A stretch of 64,000 nt of DNA from Symsagittifera roscoffensis (lineage: Eukaryota; Xenacoelomorpha; Acoela; Convolutidae). The notes beneath the pieces are model-generated. The model was given only the letters and a program-made list of their open reading frames with translations. It made no database searches and had not been told where the DNA came from. The stretch is from assembly GCF_963678635.1 (NCBI RefSeq), contig NC_087063.1, positions 51,163,220 through 51,227,219 on the forward strand. Reading direction: 5' to 3'. Position 1 is the first letter of the stretch. Each line of letters starts with the position of its first letter. Shown in pieces: positions 32,560-43,230 of this stretch. The position numbers and the translations under genes are program-made.

Positions 32560-33003
32560 ATGGTCACAACTCTGGCGGAGGGACAATTCAGCGTGATAAT
32601 ACCTGCGCCGAACAGGATGGTGGACCCTAACAACTACTACCCACCCCGTTCTGAGCTCCCTGGCATCTGGTCTGACATTTCCAATGCCATCCAGGGATTC
32701 AAGAATTGCAGCACAACTACAGCACAAGGAGTACAGCAGGTGGCCCATGACTTCTGGTTCAGACAGATGGATTATGCGAGAAATGAACAGGGGAGGACGG
32801 TTAGAAGGAATATGGCATCGACAGAGGAGGACTTCATGGCGCTGGCCTTGAGGGCGAAGCCACATACCAATTTATGGTTGTGTTTGTCGCCGAGAGTGTG
32901 TACTTTGGGAGAAGACGCGTTCGAGCATGCACCGGCAGTAGTCAAAGAGATACACGCTTATCTGAAAAACTTGTTTAACGAGAGGGAGTTAGCCGGGGAA
33001 TGA
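32560..33003 (+). CDS. Unknown ORF 1 of the 5.7-kb chain (147 aa)
   Basis: It opens with an ATG at 32560. Composition is that of a folded protein with Trp and aromatic residues (SELPGIWSDISNAIQGF, AHDFWFRQMDYARNEQGRT). No motif recognised. It ends in GGGGAATGATG, where the stop TGA overlaps an ATG of the next frame at 33000. The overlap could allow termination-reinitiation, but loss of a single base from a longer ORF explains it equally well. Confidence 0.5.
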   Translation: MVTTLAEGQFSVIIPAPNRMVDPNNYYPPRSELPGIWSDISNAIQGFKNCSTTTAQGVQQVAHDFWFRQMDYARNEQGRTVRRNMASTEEDFMALALRAKPHTNLWLCLSPRVCTLGEDAFEHAPAVVKEIHAYLKNLFNERELAGE

Positions 33004-33415
33004 TGTTACAATTGATGCAATACGTGAACACGATGTCGTTGGATAAGTTCCAAGCTAATATTTTGGCCACGAGGGCACAATATGAGAGATCAGACGCAAT
33101 CTTGGGTGAAATGGGAGTGGGATGGACGCCATCCTTCCTGTCAACGTGTTACCCGAGGGCCTCCCGGAATCTGATCGCGTGCTTTGTCAAGGACATCCGG
33201 AAACTGTCGATCGGTCTGGGTTTAGCACTGTACGTGACGTTTGGTCACGAGAACTTCGTGAAGGGCCTGCGAATCTCTTCACCCAAGCGTTAGCGGACCT
33301 GAGATTGGATGGACTCCTTACCCTGATCGCCATGACATATGGTCGGCTGGGCGCTTTGTTCGTGCTAATACGCTACCCCGAACAACTGCAGGTCGAGAAC
33401 TCAACGCGCAGTTAG
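33000..33415 (+). pseudogene. Unknown ORF 2, frame-shifted
   Basis: It begins at the overlapping ATG at 33000 (97 codons) and continues after about 33250 in another frame to 33415 (ALADLRLDGLLTLIAMTYGR). The content suggests helices; no family recognised. A frameshift of the original gene is the likely reason for the break. Confidence 0.4.
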
Positions 33416-34554
33416 AAACCGCCTCATACAGGAAGATGAAGGATTGGAGGATACTCTTGCTCCAGTACCTCCTGCAGCAGAATAGGAGTATCACAGGAGA
33501 GGACAAGGTTGTGACGGGAGCGAGTGAATGCAAACCGTATTGTGGCATGCCGTTACTGACAGATCTGGCTGTAATGATGCGGATCAATCCGCTGGCTCTG
33601 GTCCATGGACTGAGGGAGTTCGTCACGGTGGTGTAAGGACCCGTGATGTCATTTGCGTTCCCAGACGTGCAAGTGAAGGCATACAGGAACTCGGTGTTGT
33701 ATGTCAACTTAATCTCGGTTGTAGATTGTTCCGTGCTGAATTGGGTGGAACAGAAGGAGCTGAGAGGGTTGGCCAGTGACGACAGGCTATTTGGAAAGAT
33801 AGCGGATCCAGGATGGATGTTGATGGACTTCAACAACAACTTCAAATGCCGAATGGGCAGCGAGGACCTTTCCCTTGTCCAGTTTAACCCAACGCCTTGG
33901 AATCTGCGACCAGTGGTGAAGGATTTTGGAGAGGCGATGCGGGTCCCACTTTGGCCGGAAGCATATGCGCACGTCAAAGAGAATCAGCAAGCGTGGCTTT
34001 CTGGGTCCAGGCTGCTGCCGGACCAATGCCCCCGATATCCACCAATAAAGAGGATGTTGTTGGGGGTCACGTCTCATGTCAATGCCCCTCGCATCGGAGC
34101 GGCTCGTGATGCGGAGGAGAAAATGCGGAAGTGGAGTGAAGGGATGGAGCCGCGCTTCATCAGTTGGAACGTTGCGGCCATGCATACTTTCAATTTCACG
34201 TTTCCTGATGCATGGAGCCGGAAGAAGATCAAAGCACCACCTTCCAGGATACCAGGAATGTCCGTTGACGTGTTGAACGACGTGTACACACCAGCTGATG
34301 ATTGGTCACGATTGAAGTGGCCAGTAGAAATGAAAGTAATACTATTGGAAGTGGCGAAGGAGTGTAGAGGAGGCATGTACATGACGATAGACGAGCTGGC
34401 GCCATATGGCGACGAATCGGTAGAATTCCTGGTGAATGATGAGTTATTCTACCACGCAGAGGACCTGACCGTACCGGCGCGGCCGGACTCGGGCATGGAC
34501 ATGCGACGAGGCCCTTCGGGACCTGGGCCGAGACAAGACACGATGATGAATTGA
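33370..34554 (+). CDS. Unknown ORF 3, about 390 codons with one internal stop
   Basis: One frame is open from about 33370 to 34554 except for a TAA at 33634-33636. The part after the stop alone is 303 codons. Segments such as WNVAAMHTFNFTFPDAW and CRGGMYMTIDELAPYGDE look like a well-folded protein and not low complexity. No polymerase (GDD), helicase, protease or zinc motif was seen. It could be a structural, capsid-type protein of a virus or element; that is a guess based on size and lack of enzyme motifs. Confidence 0.5.
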
Positions 34555-35309
34555 TGGATCAGTACAACGATCACATGGAGGGAAAGGGAGAGAAGTCGAA
34601 TGGATTGGACCTAGGAGCGTTGGAGAGAGACTTGCTGCAATACCAGTTCAGTGAAGACGACGACGGGGAAGTCGATGGAAATCTATTGCCGATGACACCA
34701 TCGTCTTTCATGTCCCCTACGAGGGAGGCGCCGGCCAGCTTATCCCCAGTGGATCCAATAGGCCTGGCAATGTCTTACCGGAGTAGAGACATACAGAAAC
34801 TGCTCCATGAATCACCAAGGAGGCAAAGAATTGACGAGACGATGAGGGTATCTTTCCTGAGCATATTATCTGCAGAGGAGTGGGAGAGATACCATAGTGA
34901 ACTTGAACGTAAGGCAGGAGTGACCAGGAATCGAGTAACCTTCATGAAAAGGACATGGAACGTGATACGCAGATACGGGACGCAGTCCGTAATGAAGGTG
35001 GGGTTAAATCAGCCCATCATTTGCGAGGTTCTAGAGAAACTAATGAGCTCCGTAGAGTCTGATGTTCTGACCGAGTCAGTCACAGAGGACAGTGCCGATG
35101 ATCAGCATATCACGAGAAAATTACCTGTGAGGCGAGCCAAGAAAGGGCTGAAGCGGTTGAAAGGGAAGACAGGAAGCAAGACCGTGAATCAAAAAATGGT
35201 AAAATCGAAAGCCAGTGCAGTGTGGGCCTCATTGGCAAGAGCAGCTCGGCCAAGTGAGCGTGGACAAGGAGATGGTGCGACGCTGGCCGGGGATAAAAAG
35301 AGAACCTGA
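34551..35309 (+). CDS. Unknown ORF 4 (about 250 aa) with basic tail
   Basis: The first ATG at 34554 overlaps the previous stop (TGATG). An acidic region (QYQFSEDDDGEVDG) is followed by a helical middle (LSAEEWERYHSELERKAGV) and a Lys/Arg-rich tail (KLPVRRAKKGLKRLKGKTGS) that could bind nucleic acid or act as a nuclear signal. No family recognised. The intact frame of 252 codons with sharp composition domains argues for a once-functional gene. Confidence 0.5.
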   Translation: MMDQYNDHMEGKGEKSNGLDLGALERDLLQYQFSEDDDGEVDGNLLPMTPSSFMSPTREAPASLSPVDPIGLAMSYRSRDIQKLLHESPRRQRIDETMRVSFLSILSAEEWERYHSELERKAGVTRNRVTFMKRTWNVIRRYGTQSVMKVGLNQPIICEVLEKLMSSVESDVLTESVTEDSADDQHITRKLPVRRAKKGLKRLKGKTGSKTVNQKMVKSKASAVWASLARAARPSERGQGDGATLAGDKKRT

Positions 35310-35458
35310 TACCCCCGATGCTATTGGCAGGTTTGACCACAACGGCAACGAGATCAAAGGAAAATGCACGGACTTTGGCGGATACTAAGCTATAAATTAA
35401 AGTCATCAGTCAGTGTGGATCTGGAGGACTTGATGATTCCAAGCCCTCGCGAACCAAC

Positions 35459-35983
35459 ATGGCCCGAATGAAGCTGGAGGAACTCGACGTGGTCGAGTAT
35501 AGGCGGATCACAGTGCCAGACTCAGTCCACATGGTAGATCCAGCAGGGGGTTATGTAGAGATGCTTAAGGCAAAAGATTCCGCGAGAGGGCACCTGATGG
35601 CCTGGGACGAGAAGCAAGCCACGCAGGAGTATCTGAAGGAGCTGACGGAGAACTCTAACTTGAGTCGGAAAGAATACGGCACGGTGATGTCCTCGGAGGC
35701 AAAAGAAATTGGGCTGGAAAACCTGCTAGAAATCTCTTGGAGGGCGGCCCTCCAAAGATATTTCGACGAGACGATGCATGCGCCTGCGACGGTGGCATCA
35801 TACCTGGCCGATTTGTGTGCAAGAACTGACTTGCAGGTACGACTAGTCTGTTGTTTGACGGGAATCAAGAAAGCGGAATATGGAGCCGGCAATGACTCGA
35901 AATCAAAGGAACAGGAACTGGAATTGATAGAAGCCCTGCGAGTGTTGAATTCTAGAGACGAATCGGCGATAGCCTTGGGCTAA
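35459..35983 (+). CDS. Unknown ORF 5 (174 aa)
   Basis: An ATG-initiated frame encodes a mostly helical protein (MAWDEKQATQEYLKELTENS, then ISWRAALQRYFDETM). No recognised motif. It is separated from ORF 4 by 149 bp of sequence without an obvious signal. It probably belongs to the same chain. Confidence 0.45.
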   Translation: MARMKLEELDVVEYRRITVPDSVHMVDPAGGYVEMLKAKDSARGHLMAWDEKQATQEYLKELTENSNLSRKEYGTVMSSEAKEIGLENLLEISWRAALQRYFDETMHAPATVASYLADLCARTDLQVRLVCCLTGIKKAEYGAGNDSKSKEQELELIEALRVLNSRDESAIALG

Positions 35984-36005
35984 GCGTAAAGATGCCGTTT
36001 GCTTT

Positions 36006-37096
36006 GTGAGGTTCGTGGTGGATCGTATCCCCACTCCTGTGTTGGAAGAAGATGTGTTGCATAAAGACCATTCGGCAAGCGGAGTTGATCGTGAACGAAA
36101 CTTTCTGAGGGCACTCCTAGAGCTATATCAGGACATGCCGCTGGCCATACCAAATAAGGAGTCGAACGACATGGAAAGACCAACAAAGAGTTGAAGGTGA
36201 GCCGGGAGTTAATTGAAGCAGTCAGGTGACAGAAGGACTATGCAACACTTGGGAAGTTGAAGTCATTCCAATGTGTGTCTGGCATACCATGGATGGCGTA
36301 TAATCCCTTCGTGATTGAGGAAGCCAGGGAGGCATACTTTGACTATGAGCAAGTTTTGATACTTGATTTCTGGGTTGAGCGAGTCAAGGAAACTGGCATG
36401 TTGATGATGGAACAACCCAAGCTGGGAATCATTTTGGAGGATTGAGTGATCGAACCCTCGGTTCCCGAGCTAAAGGGGCAGGTGAGCTTTGATTGTGGTT
36501 CTTGGGAAGATCCCTTGAAGACTAGCTTAGTAACCATGTGGGAGCTCATGAAGCCTTCTTGGTGTCCACATTAAAACGCAAGTTTAATCTGGGACATGAC
36601 AGCCGATGTCACATTGGACTTGGATGATGACGCGAGTCTACACGTTTTGGTCATGATACACTATCTGCTGGCCCTGAAGATAACGAAACAGAAGAGCAAC
36701 CCATCCACGGAACCTTCCGAGGGAAATCCCTCCGGCGATTGGTTGAGACAGGGCACCTGTCTAGCTCACAGTAGTGGAATGGGCGGACACGTGTGCGACT
36801 CAGGGCATTGCTTGAATACGCTGAGTGAGCAGCATCGCCTGCTGGCTCAATTGTATGGGAGGTTGAGCATGATGGACAAGAGTGGAATGGAGATGATTGC
36901 GGACTGTCATGGAGTAACGGAAGTGAACTTGATCACTGCATTGGGATTTTGCAGCAAGACGAGCTCTATAGAATCACTGGAACGCCTAGAGCGTGCCAAT
37001 GGGCTAGTGACGTCCCGTAGTGTGGAAGTGTTCCCTGGAGCGCTGCAGACTGAGAAAAAATTGGAGGTTGGCGAGAGGTTCTGGAGAAGGAGATGA
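36006..37096 (+). pseudogene. Unknown ORF 6 pieces
   Basis: Pieces at 36006-36194, 36257-36445 and 36596-37096, the last two in one frame with stops at 36443 and near 36572, encode mixed-composition protein (FVIEEAREAYFDYEQVLILD, then LTADVTLDLDDDASLHVL in part). Cys/His residues (GTCLAHSSGMGGHVCDSGHC) near 36750-36810 could bind metal. No known family. It ends at an ATGA overlap with the next frame (37093). Confidence 0.4.
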
Positions 37097-38302
37097 ACTT
37101 GAAGGACAGTGAGGCCTATCATAGACCTACTGGTTCGAGATATCTGGTGGGTTCGAGATCTGCACCATATTGCAATTTTAGGTACCCTACGCACATGGTG
37201 GTGATGGACGCTAGGACACAGCAGGTGTTGGTCGACCAACTCTTCTCAGTGCCAAAGAGTGTGAGGTTGGCCAGGATGCCAGAAAGGTCATATGATTTGC
37301 TGACGAAGATCATTCGGGCCGTTCCGAAGAGATCTGAAGGCGAGTTGCAAGACACGTAGTGGGTGAAGAATTCATGAGGTTGAGTGAGGGTAACGTGAGT
37401 GAATTCCAGAAGAAAAAGGCGAGCGGAGCGTTACCCACTGAATTCCCCACCATGGATGAGAAAGACGATATACACAGGATTATGATGGAAGTGGAACCAT
37501 TGATGGGAGCTTCAGGGTATCGGACCCGAAGGAGCATATTGATGACCCATGGGGAGTATTCTTGTCACTGCCTGGCGCAGACGTTATGGTACCCCAAACG
37601 CGGGAATCCGGGGTTAGTGTGGGACGTGGAGAAGTTGTACTCCGCGAGGTTGCCCGACAAAAATCAACAAGTGTCAATCGTGGTGGTTAGTTCCATGCTG
37701 GCGGTGAGATGGTTGGAAGGTAACGTGGGCACAGATGAGCAGGAGACGGCCGCGCCGACACCTGAGCAGCTAGGCAACGTGAAGATGAACCGCAACTTGG
37801 ATCTTTTCAGAACCACCTGCAAGGTTCTAAGAATACCCAAAGCCATTGAGAGGATATGGTCAAGGCAAAGGTTGATGCCTTGGTTCCATGCAGTGATGAC
37901 ATCATGGATGTATGAACGCGCGAAGTGTCATATGTCTAGGAACACGGAAGCCTATCAATGCTTCCAGCTAGATAAAGGACTGGGAGCCTATAAGAGAATA
38001 TTCCTAACGCACAGAAACGCTGTTACCACGGCGGTGAAGCGAGCATCTGGACCTCCTTGTGTTACTGAGGCTGAAAATAGAGAGGTCTTACGAGCTGACC
38101 TAGAACGGAATGTGAGCCTGTGTCTGCACAACAGCTTTTGCAGGAACCGGAGCAAAAGCTGAATGTGGACTTTCTACCTTGCTGCAAACCGAGGCTGTTA
38201 GAGCAGGAGAGTTGGGGGACGGCCCGCAACTCCGTGGACATGCTGGAGAAGGTTCTAGAAGACAGTGAGAGCGAGGATCAAGAATATGAAGCAATGGAGT
38301 GA
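37093..38302 (+). pseudogene. Unknown ORF 7, three overlapping frames
   Basis: Frames 37093-37359, 37359-38162 (267 codons) and 38120-38302 overlap in series. The middle one contains VSIVVVSSMLAVRWLEGNVG and LMPWFHAVMTSWMYERAKC and looks folded; the last is acidic and ends SESEDQEYEAME. No enzyme motif recognised. Coding character stops abruptly at 38302, which marks the right end of the G+C-richer block. Confidence 0.4.
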
Positions 38303-38857
38303 TGAAGACGTGACGAGAGAGAAAATTGAAAAGTGAAGAGAGAAGGAGAAAAACTTGATTTTCCTTGTGTGCTAAAACTTATACCAATCAACCAGGTTTG
38401 ATTATTGAAGATGTTAAACTTTTGTTTGATTTAGTTTGGTCAGATCAGGCTTTGAAAACTGGTAAATTGTAGCAATTTTTGAATGGCAATGAAAATTTTA
38501 GTTGTGCTATTTATATATATGGAGAACATAGGTGAGTATATTTGCCTATTTAAACACGACTGAAATTTTTAACCTGTGTAAGACACGTGTTCACTGTATG
38601 GCGATCTGGTAGGTTTGGGTACGCTCGCTCGAAGAGGGTGAGTACCTCATTACCTTTCCTTGCCACGGATTTTCTTAGTTTTAATATTGAGGACGACAGT
38701 ATAAATAACTGATTATACTTAGTGAGTGACTTCTGGTTAATTTTAACGGATTCGTGGCCGTGCCACGTCCCAAATTTTTAATCAAGCAAGAGCGAGAAGA
38801 AATTTTATGGCGAGATTACATAAGTGGTCAGAAAAGAAGTTTTGTCTAGGACACTCC
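38303..38857. other. AT-rich spacer after the unknown ORF chain
   Basis: No ORF or repeat recognised. G+C content drops back to that of the host introns. It may hold the 3' end of the element; no sequence matching 29791-30182 was noticed. Confidence 0.4.
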
Positions 38858-39017
38858 TCATGGTGCAAAGTTTGTGAAAATGTTGAAAGGCAGTGAGATG
38901 TAGTATGATGTAACACACGTGGTGAGTTGAGGTAGAGTAGATAATTTACATTTTCCAATGCGATTTGTAAGGTTGATTATAGAGAAATGGAACACTACTT
39001 GACGATAACCCGGTGTT

Positions 39018-39347
39018 ATGCGATCAATGGGGACATTGATGGGGACTGTCCGGGGAGTATGTGCCATTCTGCCAGATTGGCACAGCGCAACCTTCCGGCA
39101 CGACACGAAATTAGAAATAGAGGCGTTAGCGATAAAAAACTGTAGCGAAGGAGGGTCAGAATATTCTGGAAGTTTTATTTTCAAAAATTCGGTTGTTGAC
39201 GACACATTTCTCAGAAACGCAAAAACGGCCATTTTGAGCCGAAAAGTGACAAAAAAAAGAACAATTGCTGAAAAAGTTGAAATAGCTGACGACGTTATTA
39301 CAGAAAAAGCACGGAATCGGAGGCTCGGCCCCCAAGAGACAATATAA
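39018..39347 (+). CDS. Doubtful ORF, unknown (109 aa)
   Basis: A plus-strand ORF has protein-like composition (ENSVV-type beta content, then LSRKVTKKRTIAEKVEIADD, Lys-rich). A longer minus-strand ORF (39427-38858, 189 codons) overlaps it on the other strand; only one, if either, is real. The plus-strand reading has the more protein-like residue balance. No family recognised. Confidence 0.2.
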   Translation: MRSMGTLMGTVRGVCAILPDWHSATFRHDTKLEIEALAIKNCSEGGSEYSGSFIFKNSVVDDTFLRNAKTAILSRKVTKKRTIAEKVEIADDVITEKARNRRLGPQETI

Positions 39348-39429
39348 GGTGAAAGAGTGTAAAGAACTGACTTTTTAGCTACCTTGGTGCCATAAACCTT
39401 TGAATTATCACTGGTATTATCTGTCATTT

Positions 39430-40146
39430 TAAAATATCAGTAGCTAGAAAGAGGAAAGGATCAATCCGTCTCCAATGGATTTAATATAGAACTGTCGCCA
39501 AAAACATAGTAAAGTAAGAATATTCGAGCCGTTTTTTTAATCACAATCACGTAGTCTGAGGATCCGAGACCCAGCTATGTGGTTGTGTTTGCATGTAAAC
39601 GAAAGCTGATTGAAAATCGTTTGACTGATGGCCTAAAAATAGTAATTTTTTACTTAGCCCTAGACAGACCAGAAAATCAACTGGCGAGGTGGAGACGGTG
39701 AAAAACGAGAAGAATTTAGGTAACTGACGCCGGCCAGTCGTTAATAGGTACTTTTTCTACGCTCCGTCACTGTGTAGTATTTGGGCGAATGTTACAGTCA
39801 AACACAGAGAAGTCAAATCCTCTCTCGCTATTCGATGAATAGTTGAGAATGCACGTAGTCTCGCTCTTTTTAACGAAATCGACACGCCATTACATAAATT
39901 CTGTAAACTTGACAAGATTTCTCAACTCATTTACGACACCTGAAACCCACTTATGACACACGAGAATTTGTGATCCTTCTTTGTCGATGAAGAAAACTAC
40001 TCGACAACACAAGCAACTGTTTCTTTCTCTTTCTTTACGCAACCACTGCTTCAAAAGATTCTACTCCCAAGAATCAAGAAACTTCTCCATCCATCGTTCG
40101 CAAAGAACAAACTTTAAACTTAAAAACTCGCTAAACCCCGGATGGG
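39430..40146 (+). other. 3'-end region of an LTR element, decayed
   Basis: The part from about 39780 resembles 42500-42915 and 53900-54433: GAATGCACGTAGTCTCGCTC-like sequence, then AACCCCGGATGGG just before the LTR. It is the non-coding 3' end of the same LTR family, next to its LTR. 39430-39780 shows nothing recognisable. Confidence 0.5.
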
Positions 40147-40522
40147 TGGAACCAGTTTAAAACTAAAATTTACATCCAATTAGAATAATGATAAAACTAT
40201 CTCTATAAAAAACTTCTCACTAAACAATCATGATACATAACTACCTTTTACAATAATTTATAGTTTCAGCAACAGAGCAGAATGAATATAACTTAGCAAA
40301 CAGTTGCTCTTCCTTATAACAGTTCTTCGTATCTAGCCTCGCAAATACCAGTATACACAAGATCTATTGAGACTAGGGGGTATAAGAGTAAGGTTAAGAT
40401 TGGTATTAGACTAAGAAGTTGCACGAATCTATCCGGTCGAACATAAGATAGCGTGACGAACAGACGGTGTACCTTAGCTGAAAACACTCTATGAATGAGT
40501 GAGCCACCCCGGACTTAATTCA
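40147..40522 (+). repeat. LTR fragment (376 bp)
   Basis: It starts TGGAACCAGTTTAAAAC after the ACCCCGGATGGG flank and ends CCCCGGACTTAATTCA. It carries the GATCTATTGAGACTAGG and CACGAATCTATCCGGTCGAA blocks. It is shorter than the 734-bp LTRs at 44243 and 49279 and lies about 90 bp downstream of the host exon's donor. Confidence 0.75.
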
Positions 40523-40611
40523 TTAGAAATTTTTTTTGGGGGTTTTTATTCTATAAACTATGAAAGTTTCGGCAGTCATAAGCATTTTTTTATGAAAAAA
40601 GCTTCACCAAC

Positions 40612-41709
40612 CTGGAGTTGTAAAATCGTTCGATGTTTCAGCGTCGAAATGTCCCAACAGACCGTCCATGTTCATTTTGAACTCAGCGGGTGGTGAGACC
40701 ACAAAGTTTATGAACTTTCCGGTCACCAAAATTTCTATAATCAGATTGTTTTCCTGCAAAGTAAAGCTGAAAAAAGTGTTGTTTTCGTTCCGCCGTATGA
40801 TGAATCCAAATAGAATGAGCTCTCTAGGACCATCGAGCGTCATCTTGTTTCCGTTCAATGCGTACGAAAACTCTCCTCTTGAGTTTATATAGCATTCAAG
40901 GGAGTTATCTTCGAACGAAACAGCAAGTCCGGAGAAAACGGATCCATCGCCCAGTCTTCGCATGCTGGCTTGAACTACTGTCGAGTTCTGAAGAGAAGTC
41001 TCGAGCATGGTGTAAACTCCGACTCCCATAAACGCATATGGGATTCCGTCAATAGTGACGAGGTGTGGGTCTCCTCGCAAAAGAACAGCTCGGTTGGGTC
41101 GGTACATCCCAGGAATCGCTGGACGATGTTTTCGCGTGATCGGATACCCTTCTGGAGGCGGAAGTTTCTTGCAAGTCTCCAATGGACGCAGATCTTTCGA
41201 ATAATGCGAAGGCATGTTTGACATGGAGTTTACTTCCAAGTTCAGACGACCTGCGCCAACTAAGTCATCTTCACGAATCAATGCACCATTTCTGCTGTAA
41301 CAGCACTGGTTAGAAACATATATGAGTTTCTGCTCATTTTGCTCTGTACATGCAAGCCTCGGTGATCTGATACAAAGACTAGCACCTTCGTTAAATTCAC
41401 ACATAGTGTCGTCGCAGAACCCTATCATGTTTAGCTCCTCTCTCTGGGCAGTGTCGTCTGAGCAGCAAATATCGTATTCCCACCCATTCAGTCCGTTCTC
41501 AACTTCTTGTCGGGCCCACCAAACGTCGCTTCGCCAGGTAAGCCACGTGGCAACGTCGTCTCGATGCATGGGGCACCCGAACTTCCTGGACAAGTCCTCG
41601 ACACACGACGAGTAGTCCTTTCGGCTCTCGGATTCGTCCCACTCGTGACACATTTCGGCCGTCAAAGCCATAGGAGACTCGACTTTGATCGGATGGGAAT
41701 AGGAGAAAT
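40612..41709 (-). CDS. Host gene main exon: AMOP-like region and vWD domain
   Basis: A 1098-nt exon lies within a 400-codon ORF. The proposed acceptor is TTTTAATCTAG (41711-41710), and the donor GTTGGT follows 40612; both ends are phase 1. The first part has a Cys-rich AMOP-like region starting CHEWDESESRKDYSSC, with further Cys pairs (ICCSDD, NQCCYSRNGALI). The second part starts GDPHLVTIDGIPYAFMGVGV, a textbook vWD opening, and ends GLLGHFDAETSNDFTTP. AMOP followed by vWD is the order of Drosophila mesh and vertebrate SUSD2, which act at cell surfaces and junctions. No sushi domain is visible. It cannot be a retroelement gene, and no frame damage is seen. Confidence 0.85.
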
Positions 41710-41809
41710 CTAGATTAAAACTTATAGTTTCATCATAGTTCCGACCGAAAAACAAAAAAGATAAACTTGTCAATTGCATAAAAATAAAAAAGCAAAAAGG
41801 CAACAAAAC

Positions 41810-42294
41810 ATACTCTCTCTATATATGGCATAATCATTACGAGCAAAAATTCCAGCTTTGCGTCAACGCATAATCATTACAGATTGAATTGATGCGCGCG
41901 AACTGATGCAACCAGTGAGTTATTTGCCTTACATTGGGTTTAGATGAATGAGTTTTTGCTCTGCTTCGACCAGTTTTGTTTGAAGTTTAGTGTATGCTTA
42001 CGAGATGATTTTGTTCCTTGCATATGAAGATTTTCGATACTTTTCTGAAAACAAAACAATATTCTGCCGCTCATTTTTAAGGAGAACAAAGATAGTAAGA
42101 GTCATTAAAAATAATCATATTAGTACAAAAATAAGAGTTTTCTTATATAACTTTTTCTCATTAGGAGGGAAACTTGAATTTAACAAAAACCAAAAAAAAA
42201 AATTTTTAAATCAACTTCATTAATTTAAGGCTCTAATTATTATAGGGGTAAGTGCCCCTCCCACCTCGAGAAAATCCTAGATCCGCCCAAGTAT
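41810..42294. other. Host intron sequence upstream of the AMOP exon, nothing recognised
   Basis: AT-rich; includes a stretch with TAGGGGTAAGTGCCCCT (near 42244), a short inverted repeat. No coding signal. Confidence 0.4.
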
Positions 42295-43230
42295 TGTGGA
42301 ACCAGATTAAAACTAGTATTTCGTTATAAGTTAAATTCTTCACTGTAAAATATTAAAAACCAACCAATCATGATTCACAACTAAAAAATGAAACACTAAA
42401 AGTTCAAATAAACCAGTAAAAGACTTCTCAAAGTAAAAACACGACAGCAAAAGGGAGATGAAACTCAAAGACATTGCAATCACGATATGGTGAATCTATT
42501 GGTTTTGCTTGCCGAAGACACAACCCTCCTTGGATATAAAGCGTGGAACTGACATCGCAGCGAAGGAATCCATTGAACCAGAACAATGGCCAAGTCGATG
42601 TCTAAAACTCAAAGTCACTCAGAAAAGTGTACGTTCTATCTTACTAACCGATCAACCACGAACGGATAGTGGGAATGCACGTACTCTCGCTCTTGTCTAC
42701 GAAATCAGCAGTCTACAAAATTTTTGCACTTCGACAAGATCGCCTCGGATTCACTATAATCCCACAACTCCACCTTGAGAACTTCGCAGGACTGGCTATT
42801 CTACCCACTACACTACTTCTCGACACAAATACTCAACTAAAACTGAGAAAACCTCTTTTATCCATCCCTCACAAGAAAGACTTTTGTTTCAAAAAATATC
42901 CAAAATCTGGATGACTGGAACTAGATTGAAACTAGTTTTTTTCTTTGTGTGAAACTCTTCACTGTAACATTTTAATAACTAACCAACCATGATCCATAAC
43001 TAAAACTTAATATAGTTTGTACAAGCTGAAACTATCCGTATTTTCAGCTCAGATATTAGTTTAACAATATCAAAGAAAGTTGCTTTCTTCTTTCCTGAAG
43101 CCTCGCATAAAGCAGTATATTGCTAGATCTCAGGAGACTAGGATACAAAAAAGTAAGATTAAGATTGGTAATTGACCAAGAAATTGTACGAAGCTATTCG
43201 GCCGAATATAGTTAGCGAACCCGCACTGAT
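42295..43230 (+). repeat. Decayed LTR pieces and 3'-end region
   Basis: LTR starts are visible at 42295 (TGTGGAACCAGATTAAAAC) and 42916 (TGGAACTAGATTGAAAC). Between them lies a piece like the element 3' end (42500-42915). The second piece keeps diverged forms of the TAGATCT...GAGACTAGGA and TTCGGCCGAA blocks. These are older insertions than the copies at 44243 and 49279. Confidence 0.6.

Noticed and set aside
36740-36815. Cys/His cluster in unknown ORF 6 as a zinc finger
   Set aside because: Spacing does not fit CCHC, C2H2 or RING patterns that I know; kept only as a remark in the feature.
30183-38302. Bacterial or host contaminant explanation for the G+C-richer block
   Set aside because: No bacterial gene signals, and the left half is a gypsy pol typical of animals; SGNH and unknown ORFs decay in the same way as the pol. 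Not excluded without a search.
38858-39427. 189-codon minus-strand ORF as a host gene
   Set aside because: No family recognised and the opposite strand reads at least as well; no splice or phase support for joining it to the host gene.
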